A stretch of 64,000 nucleotides of DNA from Prescottella defluvii (GTDB lineage Bacteria > Actinomycetota > Actinomycetes > Mycobacteriales > Mycobacteriaceae). The notes beneath the pieces were generated by a model that had not been told where the DNA came from, did not search any database, and saw only the letters and a program-made list of their open reading frames with translations. This document shows, piece by piece, positions 1 to 8,646 of this stretch (positions are counted from its first letter, which is position 1; each line of letters begins with the position of its first letter). The stretch covers positions 62,001 through 126,000 of the forward strand of contig NZ_JPOC01000003.1 of the NCBI RefSeq assembly GCF_000738775.1. The letters are read 5' to 3'. The translations under genes were made by a program, and so were the position numbers.

Positions 1-374
1 ACGGCAAGGAGATCCCGACGCCGCCGACGCTCGGCGAGGTCGCCGCGATCATGGTGCGGCACGGGCGTCTGCTGGCCGACCACCACGGCGAGGACCGGGG
101 CGTGCGCGAGATGCGCAAGCACATCGCGTGGTACATGCGCGGCTTCCCCGCCGGTTCCGAACTGCGCAACGGGATGGCCCGGGTGTCCTCGCTCGCCGAA
201 CTCGAGGACTTCCTCGGCCAGCTCGACCCGACCGTGCCGTTCCCCAAGGACGCCGAGGGCCCGCGGGGCCGTCAGGGTTCACCCGGCACCGTCGCGCTGC
301 CCGACGGCTGGCTCGACGACCCCGAGGACACCCTCGTCCCGGCCGGCGCCGACATCATGCATTCCGGCGGATAG
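1..374 (+). CDS. dusB: tRNA-dihydrouridine synthase DusB, C-terminal part (5' end outside window)
   Basis: The first complete codon is at base 3 and 123 residues are visible. They form the C-terminal helical region of bacterial Dus enzymes, which reduce uridines of tRNA to dihydrouridine using FMN. The stretch with HHGEDRGVREMRKH and AWYMRGFPAGSELRN is characteristic of the DusB/NifR3 tail that helps hold tRNA. The FMN barrel and catalytic Cys lie upstream of the window. In M. tuberculosis the homologous gene (Rv0823c) also borders the LCP gene, so the context agrees. The final residues (PDDPEDTLVPAGAD-like, acidic) are a variable tail. Confidence 0.88.
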   Translation, partial: GKEIPTPPTLGEVAAIMVRHGRLLADHHGEDRGVREMRKHIAWYMRGFPAGSELRNGMARVSSLAELEDFLGQLDPTVPFPKDAEGPRGRQGSPGTVALPDGWLDDPEDTLVPAGADIMHSGG

Positions 375-450
375 CCCCGACCGAGAGTCTGCGACGCCTA
401 GACTCCGGAGAAGCTGCAGATCCTCGAGGAACCTTCCGGAGGGAGACGTC

Positions 451-1392
451 GTGGCCGCTCCACTCGCCTATTCGGACGCCTGGCCCGCGCTGCGGGTCGC
501 GGACTGGGTACCCACCCGCGACACCCTGCACATGTGGACGCAGATCGTCGGCAAGGTCCGCATGGCGCACACCCCACTGGTCAACCACTGGTGGCAGGTA
601 CCGCTGTACGTGAGCGCCCGGGGGCTGACGACGTCGACGATCCCGTACCGTAACCGGGCCTTCGACATCGAATTCGACCTGTGCGATCACCGTCTCCGCA
701 TTCGCGACAGCAGCGGCGCCGGGATCGACTTCGCGCTCGAACCGATGACGGTCGCGACGTTCCACTCCCGCGTCCTCGGCGCACTCGACGAATTGGGGAT
801 CGAGACGCACATCTCGGGGATGCCGAACGAGGTGGCCACCGCGATCCCGTTCGCCGACGACACCGTGCATGCGTCGTACGACGCGACGGCGGCCAATCTG
901 TTCTGGCAGCAGCTGGTCCAGGCGGACCGCGGGATGCACCGGTTCCGGTCCCACTTCCTCGGCAAGGTCAGCCCGGTGCACTTCTTCTGGGGTTCGTTCG
1001 ACATGGCGTGCACCCGGTTCTCCGGGCGTACCGCCCCGAAACATCCGGGTGGCGCACCCCACTGTGGCGACTGGGTGATGGTGGAGGGCTACTCGCACGA
1101 ACTGTCGAGCTGCGGATTCTGGCCCGGCGGCGGCGAGGAGGGTGCGTTCTACTCGTACGCCTACCCGGAGCCGGACGGTTTCGCCGACGCCCCGGTGGCA
1201 CCCGATCAGGCGTTCTACAGCAGTGAACACCGGCAGTTCCTGCTGCCCTACGAGGCCGTCCGGACCGCCGACGACCCCGATACGACGCTGCAACGTTTTC
1301 TGCAGTCGACCTACGCGGCGGCCGCCGACAACGCCGGCTGGGACCGCGCGGCACTCGAGTGCGACCCGCGACGCTGGACGTCGCGCCACTGA
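451..1392 (+). CDS. DUF5996 family protein
   Basis: A 313-residue soluble protein of the DUF5996 family, whose function is unknown. Its conserved features include an N-terminal WPALRVADWVPTRDTLHMW segment, HTPLVNHWWQVPLYVSARGL, HFFWGSFDMACTRFSGR, and a glycine-rich GFWPGGG region near residue 225, with many Trp, His and Asp residues. No signal peptide or membrane segment is present. The GTG start at 451 is chosen because GGAGGGAG lies a few bases upstream and the conserved N-terminal motif begins at once. It stands alone: dusB ends 76 bases upstream, and the LCP gene follows after about 137 bases. I cannot infer a reaction from the sequence. Confidence 0.85.
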   Translation: MAAPLAYSDAWPALRVADWVPTRDTLHMWTQIVGKVRMAHTPLVNHWWQVPLYVSARGLTTSTIPYRNRAFDIEFDLCDHRLRIRDSSGAGIDFALEPMTVATFHSRVLGALDELGIETHISGMPNEVATAIPFADDTVHASYDATAANLFWQQLVQADRGMHRFRSHFLGKVSPVHFFWGSFDMACTRFSGRTAPKHPGGAPHCGDWVMVEGYSHELSSCGFWPGGGEEGAFYSYAYPEPDGFADAPVAPDQAFYSSEHRQFLLPYEAVRTADDPDTTLQRFLQSTYAAAADNAGWDRAALECDPRRWTSRH

Positions 1393-1529
1393 TCCGTCAC
1401 GCCCGCATCCGCGTGCGACGAACGGAACTTTCGCCAACGGACTGATGCCGCGAACGGCATCGATCAGTATCATTGCGACGTCGTCGAGCGACGGTACTTT
1501 TTTGGAGGCGGAGAGGTCAGGGCGAATCG

Positions 1530-3506
1530 GTGGGTGACGAGCACAATCCCGGTCACGCCGCGCCGGAAGGCCGCGCGCCCTGGGAGCGTTCCCTCGCCGA
1601 CAGCACCTACCGTGACGCGCAGACCCGCCGCCACGGACGGCACGAATCCGATCCGGACGCGATCGACACCCCCGGTACCGGAAACCGACGCGTGGACGAC
1701 AGTGAGCCGAGCGAACGGCTGTCCGTCGCCGACCTGATGGCGAAAGTGGGCCGGCCGGCGAGTCGGTCTTCCCGCGGTCGGCGCACCCGCTCGGACGCGG
1801 ACGACACCCGGGCGCCAGTCGACGATCCGGAATCGACCGAGGTCATCCCCGCCGTCACCGACGACCCCCCGTACACCGACGATTCCTACGACGAGTCCTA
1901 CGACGAGTCCGAGCCGCCCGCCGAGAACTGGGTGGAGGAGGCCGTGACGACTGCGTCGCCGCAGGCCGTCGGCAGCCCCCAGCCGACCCGGCTCGCCGCG
2001 AGCAAGAGCCGTAAGCAACGCAAGCTGCTGGTGTTCGGACGGTCCGCGGTCGCGTTCGTCGCGGTGATGACGCTGCTCGCGACCGGCGTCGTGTGGAGCT
2101 ACCTGAGGTCCGCCGAGGGCGGTTTCTCGCAGATCGCCGCTCTGGACACCGACTCGACCGACATCATCGACCCGGGCGGACAGACCGGCGACGAGACGTA
2201 TCTGATCGTCGGCACCGACACGCGGGCCGGAGCCGCCGGAGCCGTCGGTGCGGGCACCGTCGAGGACGCCGAGGGCGCCCGCTCGGACACCGTCATGCTC
2301 GTCCACGTCCCGGCCGACCGCAGTCGCGTCGTCGCCGTGTCGTTCCCCCGCGACCTCGACGTGGAGCGCCCGGTCTGTCAGGGCTGGGACAACGCGACCG
2401 GCGAGTACACCGACGAGACGTACCCCGCCGCCGACGGCGACAAACTGAACGCGACCTACGCCCTCGGCGGACCGAAGTGCCTGGTGAAGGTGATCCAGAA
2501 GATGTCGGGCGTGAAGATCCGCCACTTCGTGGGCATGGACTTCGCCGGCTTCGAGAGCATGGTGAACGAGGTCGGCGGCGTGAATGTGTGTGTCCCGCAG
2601 CCACTGATCGACGGCGAACTGGGCACGATCCTGCCGACGGCCGGCAATCACACCCTCGACGGCAAGAAGGCGCTCGACTACGTGCGCGCCCGGCACGTCG
2701 ACTCGGAGGGCAACGGCGACTACGGCCGGATCAAACGTCAGCAGTTGTTCCTGTCGGCACTGCTGCGCGAGGCGATGTCCGGCAAGGTGCTGTTCGATCC
2801 CAGCAAGCTCACCGGTTTCGTCAACGCGTTCACGAAGTCCACGTTCGTCGAGAACATCGACACCAAGTCGCTGCTCACGCTCGGCCAGTCGCTGCGCAAC
2901 GTCGATGCCGGCGCCGTCACGTTCATCACCGTCCCCACCGCCGGAACCAACGAGTGGGGCAACGAGATCCCCCGCCTCGACGACATCAAGGACATCTTCA
3001 AGGCGATCATCGACGACGAGCCCCTCCCCGGGGAGAAGCGCGCCGCCGACGACGACAAGAAGGATGCCGCACCGGCCCCGGAGCAGGCCGCCGACCAGAT
3101 CGCGCTGAGCCCGGAAGAGGTGACGCTGCAGGTGTCCAACGGTTCGGGCGTCTCCGGACTGGCCGCCACCACCGCCGACCGGTTCGCCGTGTACGGATTC
3201 CAGATCTACAGCGTCGGCAACTACACCGGAACCAGCACTCAGAACGTCATCCGGTTCTCCCCCGGCCGCGAGGCCGAGGCCGCGACCGTCGCGTCGACCA
3301 TTCCCGGCGCGGTCCTCGAGTCCGCGTCCGGTCTCGGCAACATCGTCGAGGTGGTCCTCGGCAGCGACTTCGACCAGACACTCGTCGCCCCCGCCGAGGC
3401 CGGCACCCCCGTCGACTCCGGCCCCACCCGCATCGGCGCCGACGAGGAGATCGAACTGCCGGCCGACCTCGCGGTCACCAACGCGATGGACAATCCCTGC
3501 CTCTGA
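1530..3506 (+). CDS. LytR-CpsA-Psr (LCP) family cell-wall glycopolymer ligase with LytR_C domain
   Basis: This 658-residue membrane protein should transfer lipid-linked glycopolymers such as arabinogalactan onto peptidoglycan outside the membrane. It has a long hydrophilic acidic N-terminus (1-165) with a tandem DESY-like repeat near 119-127, then one membrane helix (about 167-191). The LCP catalytic domain follows (about 220-420) with TDTR, RSDTVMLVHV, FPRDL, and RxxRQQ-type residues near 398-405. A LytR_C domain lies near 540-640. GTG 1530 is preferred over upstream in-frame codons because a purine-rich GAGAGGTCAGGG lies at the right distance. Its place beside phoU matches M. tuberculosis Rv0822c. 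It is one of several LCP paralogues usual in this group, so exact polymer specificity is not known. Confidence 0.9.
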   Translation: MGDEHNPGHAAPEGRAPWERSLADSTYRDAQTRRHGRHESDPDAIDTPGTGNRRVDDSEPSERLSVADLMAKVGRPASRSSRGRRTRSDADDTRAPVDDPESTEVIPAVTDDPPYTDDSYDESYDESEPPAENWVEEAVTTASPQAVGSPQPTRLAASKSRKQRKLLVFGRSAVAFVAVMTLLATGVVWSYLRSAEGGFSQIAALDTDSTDIIDPGGQTGDETYLIVGTDTRAGAAGAVGAGTVEDAEGARSDTVMLVHVPADRSRVVAVSFPRDLDVERPVCQGWDNATGEYTDETYPAADGDKLNATYALGGPKCLVKVIQKMSGVKIRHFVGMDFAGFESMVNEVGGVNVCVPQPLIDGELGTILPTAGNHTLDGKKALDYVRARHVDSEGNGDYGRIKRQQLFLSALLREAMSGKVLFDPSKLTGFVNAFTKSTFVENIDTKSLLTLGQSLRNVDAGAVTFITVPTAGTNEWGNEIPRLDDIKDIFKAIIDDEPLPGEKRAADDDKKDAAPAPEQAADQIALSPEEVTLQVSNGSGVSGLAATTADRFAVYGFQIYSVGNYTGTSTQNVIRFSPGREAEAATVASTIPGAVLESASGLGNIVEVVLGSDFDQTLVAPAEAGTPVDSGPTRIGADEEIELPADLAVTNAMDNPCL

Positions 3507-3526
3507 CCGCCTGAACTGTGCCTGTC

Positions 3527-3548
3527 ATTCACCCGACGTTCACCTGAC
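3527..3548 (+). promoter_or_regulatory. PHO box (PhoP-type operator) upstream of phoU
   Basis: Two adjacent 11-base direct repeats, ATTCACCCGAC and GTTCACCTGAC, match the GTTCACC-n4 unit of the actinobacterial PhoP binding site. They sit just upstream of the expected -35 region of the phoU promoter, the usual activator position. A related site lies before pstS, suggesting joint control by phosphate limitation. Confidence 0.7.
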
Positions 3549-3575
3549 CGTGGTGACTTGGTTTCCGCTGCACCG

Positions 3576-3581
3576 TAGGCT
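3576..3581 (+). promoter_or_regulatory. Putative -10 element of phoU, near-leaderless start
   Basis: TAGGCT fits the actinobacterial TAnnnT -10 pattern and ends eight bases before the phoU ATG. The transcript would begin at or next to the start codon. No Shine-Dalgarno sequence is visible, which agrees with leaderless translation. Confidence 0.45.
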
Positions 3582-3589
3582 GTGATCTC

Positions 3590-4279
3590 ATGCGCGTCGC
3601 TTACAACGAACAGATGACCGAGCTCGCCGACACTCTCGGTGAGATGGCGGGCTTGGCCGGGGCGGCCATGGAGAAGGCCACCCAGGCCCTCCTCAACGCC
3701 GATCTGGGGCTCGCCGAGCAGGTCATCGGCGAGCACGAGAAGATCACCGAACTCAGTGTCGTGGCCGAGGAGCGGGCCTTCGCCCTGCTGGCACTGCAGG
3801 CCCCGGTCGCCGGCGACCTGCGATCCGTCGTCAGTGGCATCCAGATCGTCTCGGACATCGACCGGATGGGCGCGCTCGCGCTGCACGTCGCCAAGATCAC
3901 CCGCCGTCGGCACCCCAACCACGTCCTCCCCGAGGAGGTCAACGGCTACTTCGCCGAGATGGGCCGGATCGCCGTCGCCCTCGGCGCCGGCGCGGAAGAG
4001 GTCCTCGAGACCCGCGATCCCGAGCGGGCCGCGAAGATGAACGAAGAGGACGACGCGATGGACGATCTCCATCGCCACCTGTTCAGTGTGCTCATGGACC
4101 GCGAGTGGAAGCACGGCGTCGCCGCCGCAGTCGACGTCACCCTGCTCGGCCGCTTCTACGAGCGTTTCGCGGACCACACCGTCGAGGTCGCACGCCGGGT
4201 CATCTTCCTCGTCACCGGCAAGATGCCGGTCGAATCGCGCAACGACGCCGACGACCTCACGTCGTACCCGGAGCTCTAG
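3590..4279 (+). CDS. phoU: Phosphate signalling complex protein PhoU
   Basis: A 229-residue all-helical cytoplasmic protein made of two PhoU repeats. It couples the Pst transporter to the phosphate sensor kinase and dampens the Pho response when phosphate is plentiful. Conserved metal-cluster motifs are present in both halves: the [16 protein letters not shown] segment near residues 87-102 and the [15 protein letters not shown] segment near 188-202. It is close to M. tuberculosis PhoY2 (Rv0821c) throughout, including the MRxAYxEQ start, which fixes ATG 3590. It follows the LCP gene on the same strand but has its own PHO box and -10 element, and ends at a strong hairpin. Confidence 0.95.
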   Translation: MRVAYNEQMTELADTLGEMAGLAGAAMEKATQALLNADLGLAEQVIGEHEKITELSVVAEERAFALLALQAPVAGDLRSVVSGIQIVSDIDRMGALALHVAKITRRRHPNHVLPEEVNGYFAEMGRIAVALGAGAEEVLETRDPERAAKMNEEDDAMDDLHRHLFSVLMDREWKHGVAAAVDVTLLGRFYERFADHTVEVARRVIFLVTGKMPVESRNDADDLTSYPEL

Positions 4280-4299
4280 CTAGCACTTCCCGCACGAAC

Positions 4300-4342
4300 G
4301 GTGCGGGGCCCGGGAGCAGGTCATGCTCCCGGACCCCGCACC
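4300..4342. terminator. Bidirectional hairpin terminator between convergent phoU and the binding-protein gene
   Basis: An 18-base stem beginning GGTGCGGGGCC closes on its complement ending GGACCCCGCACC, with one mismatched pair and a loop of about seven bases. It lies between two convergent stop codons, so it can end both transcripts. There is no long T tract on either side. Confidence 0.75.
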
Positions 4343-4355
4343 TTCTGCGTCTGCG

Positions 4356-5576
4356 CTACCCCGCGCGCAGATCGAACATGTTCGGATCGGTGACGACCAC
4401 GTCACCGTCGAACGTCATCTTGTACATCATCGAGTTCGACACGCGCTGGAAGATGCCGAACGGCTCCACCGCGTTCGGGGTCCACGCCGGAACCAGGCCC
4501 AGCATGTCGATGTCCGTCGCACTCAGGAATCCCTGCGTCACCGTGGCTGCGTCGACGGTGTCGAGATTCTGTGCGACCTCGGCGAACGCGTGCACCGACA
4601 GCCACGAGAAGATCTCGGTGCCGTTGAGGTTGGCCGTCTCCAGATCCGTCTCACCGGACGCGGACATGTCGTCGAGGAACGGGACCAGTCCCGGGAAGTC
4701 GTCGGTGCTCGACGACGGGGCCGGCACCGGACTGGTGTAGATCGACGACGTCGCGAAGGTGCCCAGGTTCTGCAGGTCGGCCTGCGTGAAGTTGGTGGCG
4801 GGCATCGCGAAGGACAGCTTCGAGCCGAGCTGCTCGAATGCGTCCGCGATCTGGTTGGACTCGGTGGCGGTCAACGCCATGATCACGCCCTGCGCACCGT
4901 TACGTTCGGCCGCGGCGACGAACTGGGTGTAGTCGGTGGCACCCGCGCCCACCGCCACCTCGTTGACGATCTCGGCACCCTGCGCCTGCACCGCCGGGGC
5001 CAGCATCTGGCTGAGCATCGCGGCGACCGGGACATCCGGACGCATCAACGACAGCTTGGTATTCCCCTGGGAGACCAGCGCGTCGACGTTGGCGTACAGC
5101 GTGAGCAGCGACCCCGCGAACGGCGTGAACACGTTGGGCGAGGTGAAGTCGGCGATGTTCATCGGGTTCATGCCGATCCGCGGGATGCCGGCCGTGGCGA
5201 GGATCTGCGACACCGACTCGGGCGAGGCGGGGGTGAAGTCCGCGAGCGTGGCGGCCACTCCCTCGCTGACCATCTTGTTGGCGCAGTCGACCTCCTTGTT
5301 GGGGTCGCCCATCGAGTCGCACTGGACCAGTTCCAGAGGTCGACCGGCCACACCGCCGCGGGAATTGAGGGCCTCGACCGACGCGGTCATGCCGGCCCCC
5401 ATGTTGGCGACGGACAGGCCGCCCGCCTGGATCGAGAGGATCTGGCCGACCTTGATCGGCTCGCCTGTCGCGGCATTCTGGGCCGGGTCGGCGGAACTGT
5501 CGTCGCTACATCCCGTGGCCACAAGACTGATGGCGGCGAGGGCGGCGAGGGCAGGAACAAGGGTCTTCAGTTTCAC
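4356..5576 (-). CDS. ABC-type substrate-binding lipoprotein, branched-chain amino acid (type 1 periplasmic-binding) family
   Basis: A 406-residue lipoprotein with a short signal ending in LVATGC; lipidation is expected at Cys23. The mature part is a two-lobe type 1 periplasmic-binding fold (LivK/Peripla_BP_6 class): a KVGQILSIQAGG start, a GRPLELVQCDS segment, and an IPRIGMNP hinge region. GTG 5576 is chosen because GAGGAGG lies just upstream and the hydrophobic signal follows directly. No permease or ATPase gene of the Liv type adjoins it. It may serve a distant transporter or act as a sensor. The ligand cannot be predicted; branched-chain amino acids, amides and small aromatics are all known for the family. 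Confidence 0.85.
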   Translation of the reverse strand: MKLKTLVPALAALAAISLVATGCSDDSSADPAQNAATGEPIKVGQILSIQAGGLSVANMGAGMTASVEALNSRGGVAGRPLELVQCDSMGDPNKEVDCANKMVSEGVAATLADFTPASPESVSQILATAGIPRIGMNPMNIADFTSPNVFTPFAGSLLTLYANVDALVSQGNTKLSLMRPDVPVAAMLSQMLAPAVQAQGAEIVNEVAVGAGATDYTQFVAAAERNGAQGVIMALTATESNQIADAFEQLGSKLSFAMPATNFTQADLQNLGTFATSSIYTSPVPAPSSSTDDFPGLVPFLDDMSASGETDLETANLNGTEIFSWLSVHAFAEVAQNLDTVDAATVTQGFLSATDIDMLGLVPAWTPNAVEPFGIFQRVSNSMMYKMTFDGDVVVTDPNMFDLRAG

Positions 5577-5855
5577 GTGATGTGTCCTCCTCGATAGGCG
5601 CTGCGCATTCCGGACAGCGGAACTGCCCGAGCCGGCGCACCCCTCAGGCATCGCCCAGGGGTCCCGTCCGACCTGAGGGAGGAGCGTAATCAAACATTGA
5701 GCAATTCTTGGGCGATTCAGACAATTGCAGAGAGGCCCGGGAAGGCGAGCCGAATGCCCTCCAGTCGAGATGCCAGCTCACACTCGGCTATCTACCAAAC
5801 GACCTTTCGACTGGACTCTCGCTCCCCGGGTTCCGGAAGCGGGCATGATCGAACC

Positions 5856-6869
5856 GTGATCGATACCCGGACCGCCCGACTGATGGCGGGAGTGTTCGCC
5901 GCGACCTGCGGCGCGTCGGGCGCGCTCGGACTACTGGCGTCGGTCGTGCGCGTGGAGAACCGCTTCGTGGTCCTGCTCGCCGGCCAGACCCCGACCCTGC
6001 TCGTCCTCGCACTGATCGGCGCCGTCGTCGCCGCAGCCGCCCGACAGTGGGCCGTCCAGGCGGCATGCCTCGTCGTCTGCGCCGTCGGAGTCGCGGCACT
6101 GGCCCCGCTCTACCTCCCCGGAGCGGGCGGCGCCACCGGTCCCGCGCCGTCCGGCCCGTCGATTCGAATCATGCAGGCCAACATCAAGATCGGCTGTGCC
6201 GACCCCGACGCCCTGGTCCGGACGGTGCGTGACCGCGGCGTCGACGTCCTCACCGTCCAGGAACTCACCGACGAGTCGATCGACGGACTGCACGCCGCCG
6301 GGCTCGACGACCTGCTGCCGCACCGCTTCGTGGTGTCGTACGGCCCGGGCGGCGAGGGCGGCGGGATCTACAGTCGCTTCCCGCTGTCGAACACCCGCAA
6401 CCTGGACGGCTACCTGTCCGCGAACCTCACCGCGGATCTGGATGTGGGACTACGAGAACCCGTGTCCCTGCTGGCAGTTCATCCCGCGCCCGCCTACCTG
6501 TTCCCGGCGCAGTGGTGGGCGGCGGAACTGCGGGGCCTGCACGCCGAGATGCGCGCGGACGCCCCCCGCGACAACGTCGTCGTCAGCGGGGACTTCAACG
6601 CGAGCTACACCCAGCGTCAGTACCGCGACCTGCTCACCGACGGCTACGTCGATGCGGCCGACCAGGTGGGCGCCGGACTGGTGCCGACGATGCCGGCCAA
6701 CCGTCGGCTCCCCGCCTTCACCGGCATCGACCGCATCATCACCAAGGGCGCCGCGGTGACCGCCCTCGACCGCATCGAGATCGTCGGGTCGGACCACTAC
6801 GGTCTCGTCGCCGAAATCCGGCTGCGCGCCGACGATGTCCCGCCGCACGGGACGCGGGCCGGGGCCTAG
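5856..6869 (+). CDS. Endonuclease/exonuclease/phosphatase-family membrane protein
   Basis: A 337-residue protein with about three N-terminal hydrophobic segments (residues about 8-100), then an EEP-fold catalytic domain facing outside the membrane. Visible catalytic motifs are MQANIKIG (Asn), [12 protein letters not shown] (the metal-binding Glu), SGDFNASYT (Asp/Asn) and [11 protein letters not shown] (the Asp-His pair). Relatives are EndA/YafD-like metal-dependent phosphoesterases; the substrate (nucleic acid, phospholipid or another phosphodiester) is not determinable. GTG 5856 is the likely start, with ATG 5883 as an alternative. Its TAG overlaps the TAG of convergent pstB in a shared CTAG. 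Lying beside pst, a role in phosphate scavenging is possible but unproven. Confidence 0.82.
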   Translation: MIDTRTARLMAGVFAATCGASGALGLLASVVRVENRFVVLLAGQTPTLLVLALIGAVVAAAARQWAVQAACLVVCAVGVAALAPLYLPGAGGATGPAPSGPSIRIMQANIKIGCADPDALVRTVRDRGVDVLTVQELTDESIDGLHAAGLDDLLPHRFVVSYGPGGEGGGIYSRFPLSNTRNLDGYLSANLTADLDVGLREPVSLLAVHPAPAYLFPAQWWAAELRGLHAEMRADAPRDNVVVSGDFNASYTQRQYRDLLTDGYVDAADQVGAGLVPTMPANRRLPAFTGIDRIITKGAAVTALDRIEIVGSDHYGLVAEIRLRADDVPPHGTRAGA

Positions 6870-7642
6870 CCGAAGCGGCCGGAGATGTAGTCCTCGGTGG
6901 CCTTCTGGGTGGGGTTGGAGAAGATCTTCTCGGTGTCGTCGATCTCGATGAGCCGGCCCGGCTTGCCGGTGGCCTCGAGGTTGAAGAACGCCGTCTGGTC
7001 GCTCACCCGCGCAGCCTGCTGCATGTTGTGCGTGACGATGACGATCGTGAAGTCCTTCTTCAGCTCCGTGATGAGGTCCTCGATCGCGAGCGTGGAGATC
7101 GGGTCCAGCGCCGAACACGGCTCGTCCATCAGCAGCACGTCGGGTGAGACCGCGATGGCGCGGGCGATGCACAGACGCTGCTGCTGACCACCGGACAGGC
7201 CACCGCCCGGCTTGTCGAGCCGGTCCTTGACCTCGTTCCACAGGTTCGCGCCGCGCAGCGACTGCTCGGCGACCTCGTCGAGCTTCTTCTTGTCGCGCAT
7301 GCCCTGCAGCTTGAGGCCGGCCACCACGTTGTCGCGGATCGACATCGTGGGGAACGGGTTGGGCCGCTGGAACACCATGCCGATCGTCTTGCGCACGCCG
7401 ACCGGGTCGACGCTGGAGCCGTAGATGTCCTCACCGTCGAGCAGCACCGAGCCCTCGACGCGGGCGCCCGGCGTCACCTCGTGCATCCGGTTGAGCGACC
7501 GCAGCACCGTCGACTTACCGCAGCCCGACGGGCCGATGAACGCGGTGACGCTGCGCGGGGGCACCGACAGCCCGACATCGGCGACGGCGTGGAACTTGCC
7601 GTAGTAGATGTTGACGTCCTTGAGATCCAGACGCTTGGCCAT
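6866..7642 (-). CDS. pstB: Phosphate ABC transporter ATP-binding protein PstB
   Basis: The 258-residue ATPase of the high-affinity phosphate importer. It has a Walker [10 protein letters not shown] at 37-45, an LSGGQ signature at 149-153, Walker B ending LLMDEP near 175, and the H-loop in [14 protein letters not shown]. The PstB-specific SLNRMHE and FQRPNPFP segments are present. It is the last gene of pstSCAB. A 95-base gap separates it from pstA, longer than elsewhere in the operon. That gap contains a partly self-complementary GCGATCGC-rich stretch (7706-7724) that could modulate its expression. Confidence 0.96.
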   Translation of the reverse strand: MAKRLDLKDVNIYYGKFHAVADVGLSVPPRSVTAFIGPSGCGKSTVLRSLNRMHEVTPGARVEGSVLLDGEDIYGSSVDPVGVRKTIGMVFQRPNPFPTMSIRDNVVAGLKLQGMRDKKKLDEVAEQSLRGANLWNEVKDRLDKPGGGLSGGQQQRLCIARAIAVSPDVLLMDEPCSALDPISTLAIEDLITELKKDFTIVIVTHNMQQAARVSDQTAFFNLEATGKPGRLIEIDDTEKIFSNPTQKATEDYISGRFG

Positions 7643-7737
7643 TTACCGGCTCCCTACTGATGTGAGCGCTAGCTCGAGTATGTGCTGACGAGATGCGGGG
7701 GATGCGGCGATCGCGGCGATCGCCACCGATTCGATGC

Positions 7738-8643
7738 TCACTTGCTGCGCACCGCGGCGAAGTGACCGATCGCCTTCGCGACGATGTTGAGGACCGCGAT
7801 CACCAGGATCAGGGTCAGTGCCGCACCCCAGATCCGGTTGGAGCCGGCATCGGTCGGATTGTTCATCTCCGCGACCATGACACCGGGCAGCGTGCCCATC
7901 TCGCCACCGAACAGGTTGAAGTTGATGAACGGCGCATAGCCCACCAGGATCAGCAGCGGCGCGGTCTCACCGAGCACGCGGGCCAGGGCCAGCATGACGC
8001 CGGTGATGATGCCCGGCAGTGCGGTGGGAACGACGATGCGCGCGATGGTCTTCCACTTGGGCACACCCAGCGCGTACGACGCCTCGCGCAGGTCGTCGGG
8101 CACGATCCGCAGCATCTCCTCGGTGCTGCGCACCACGACCGGCACCATCAGCAGCACCAGCGCCAGCGACACCGCGAACGCCGACTTGGGGAAGCCGAAC
8201 GTCGCGATCCACAGCGCGTAGATGAACAGGGCCGCGACGATCGACGGGACACCGGAGAGGATGTCGACCATGAACGTGGTGAGCTTGCCGAGCTTCGAAT
8301 TGCCCGCGTACTCCACGAGGTAGACCGCGACGAACAGTCCCAGCGGAACCGACAGCGCGGCACACACCAGTCCCTGCATCAGGGTGCCGATCAGCGCGTG
8401 GTAGATGCCACCGCCGTCGGCCGAGGCGGACAGGCCGCTGAGCGAGTGGGTGAACCACGTCTGCGACGTGACGGCGCCGATGCCCTTGACCAGCACCGTC
8501 CACAGCACCCACACCAGCGGCACGAGCGCGACGAGCACGGACAGGGTCACCAGCACGGTGGCGGCGACATCGGTGAAGCGGCGGCGGAATCCGACGCCCT
8601 GGAATGCAGGCGCCTTGATGGGCTTGTCGAGAACGCTGGTCAT
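7738..8643 (-). CDS. pstA: Phosphate ABC transporter permease PstA
   Basis: A 301-residue inner-membrane permease with six predicted helices and the binding-protein-dependent transport signature. The EAxxxLG loop appears here as REASYALGVPKWKTIARIV, which contacts PstB. The start ATG 8643 lies three bases after the pstC stop, so translation is coupled. With PstC it forms the channel through which phosphate from PstS is moved. Confidence 0.96.
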   Translation of the reverse strand: MTSVLDKPIKAPAFQGVGFRRRFTDVAATVLVTLSVLVALVPLVWVLWTVLVKGIGAVTSQTWFTHSLSGLSASADGGGIYHALIGTLMQGLVCAALSVPLGLFVAVYLVEYAGNSKLGKLTTFMVDILSGVPSIVAALFIYALWIATFGFPKSAFAVSLALVLLMVPVVVRSTEEMLRIVPDDLREASYALGVPKWKTIARIVVPTALPGIITGVMLALARVLGETAPLLILVGYAPFINFNLFGGEMGTLPGVMVAEMNNPTDAGSNRIWGAALTLILVIAVLNIVAKAIGHFAAVRSK

Positions 8644-8646
8644 CGG

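Noticed and set aside
385-405. Small hairpin GAGTCT/AGACTC after dusB
   Set aside because: Six-base stem with nine-base loop and no T tract; it overlaps a TAGACT -10-like sequence and is too weak to call as terminator.
7706-7724. Tandem GCGATCGC between pstB and pstA
   Set aside because: Short self-complementary pattern also found in coding DNA at 9758-9774; no evidence of function.
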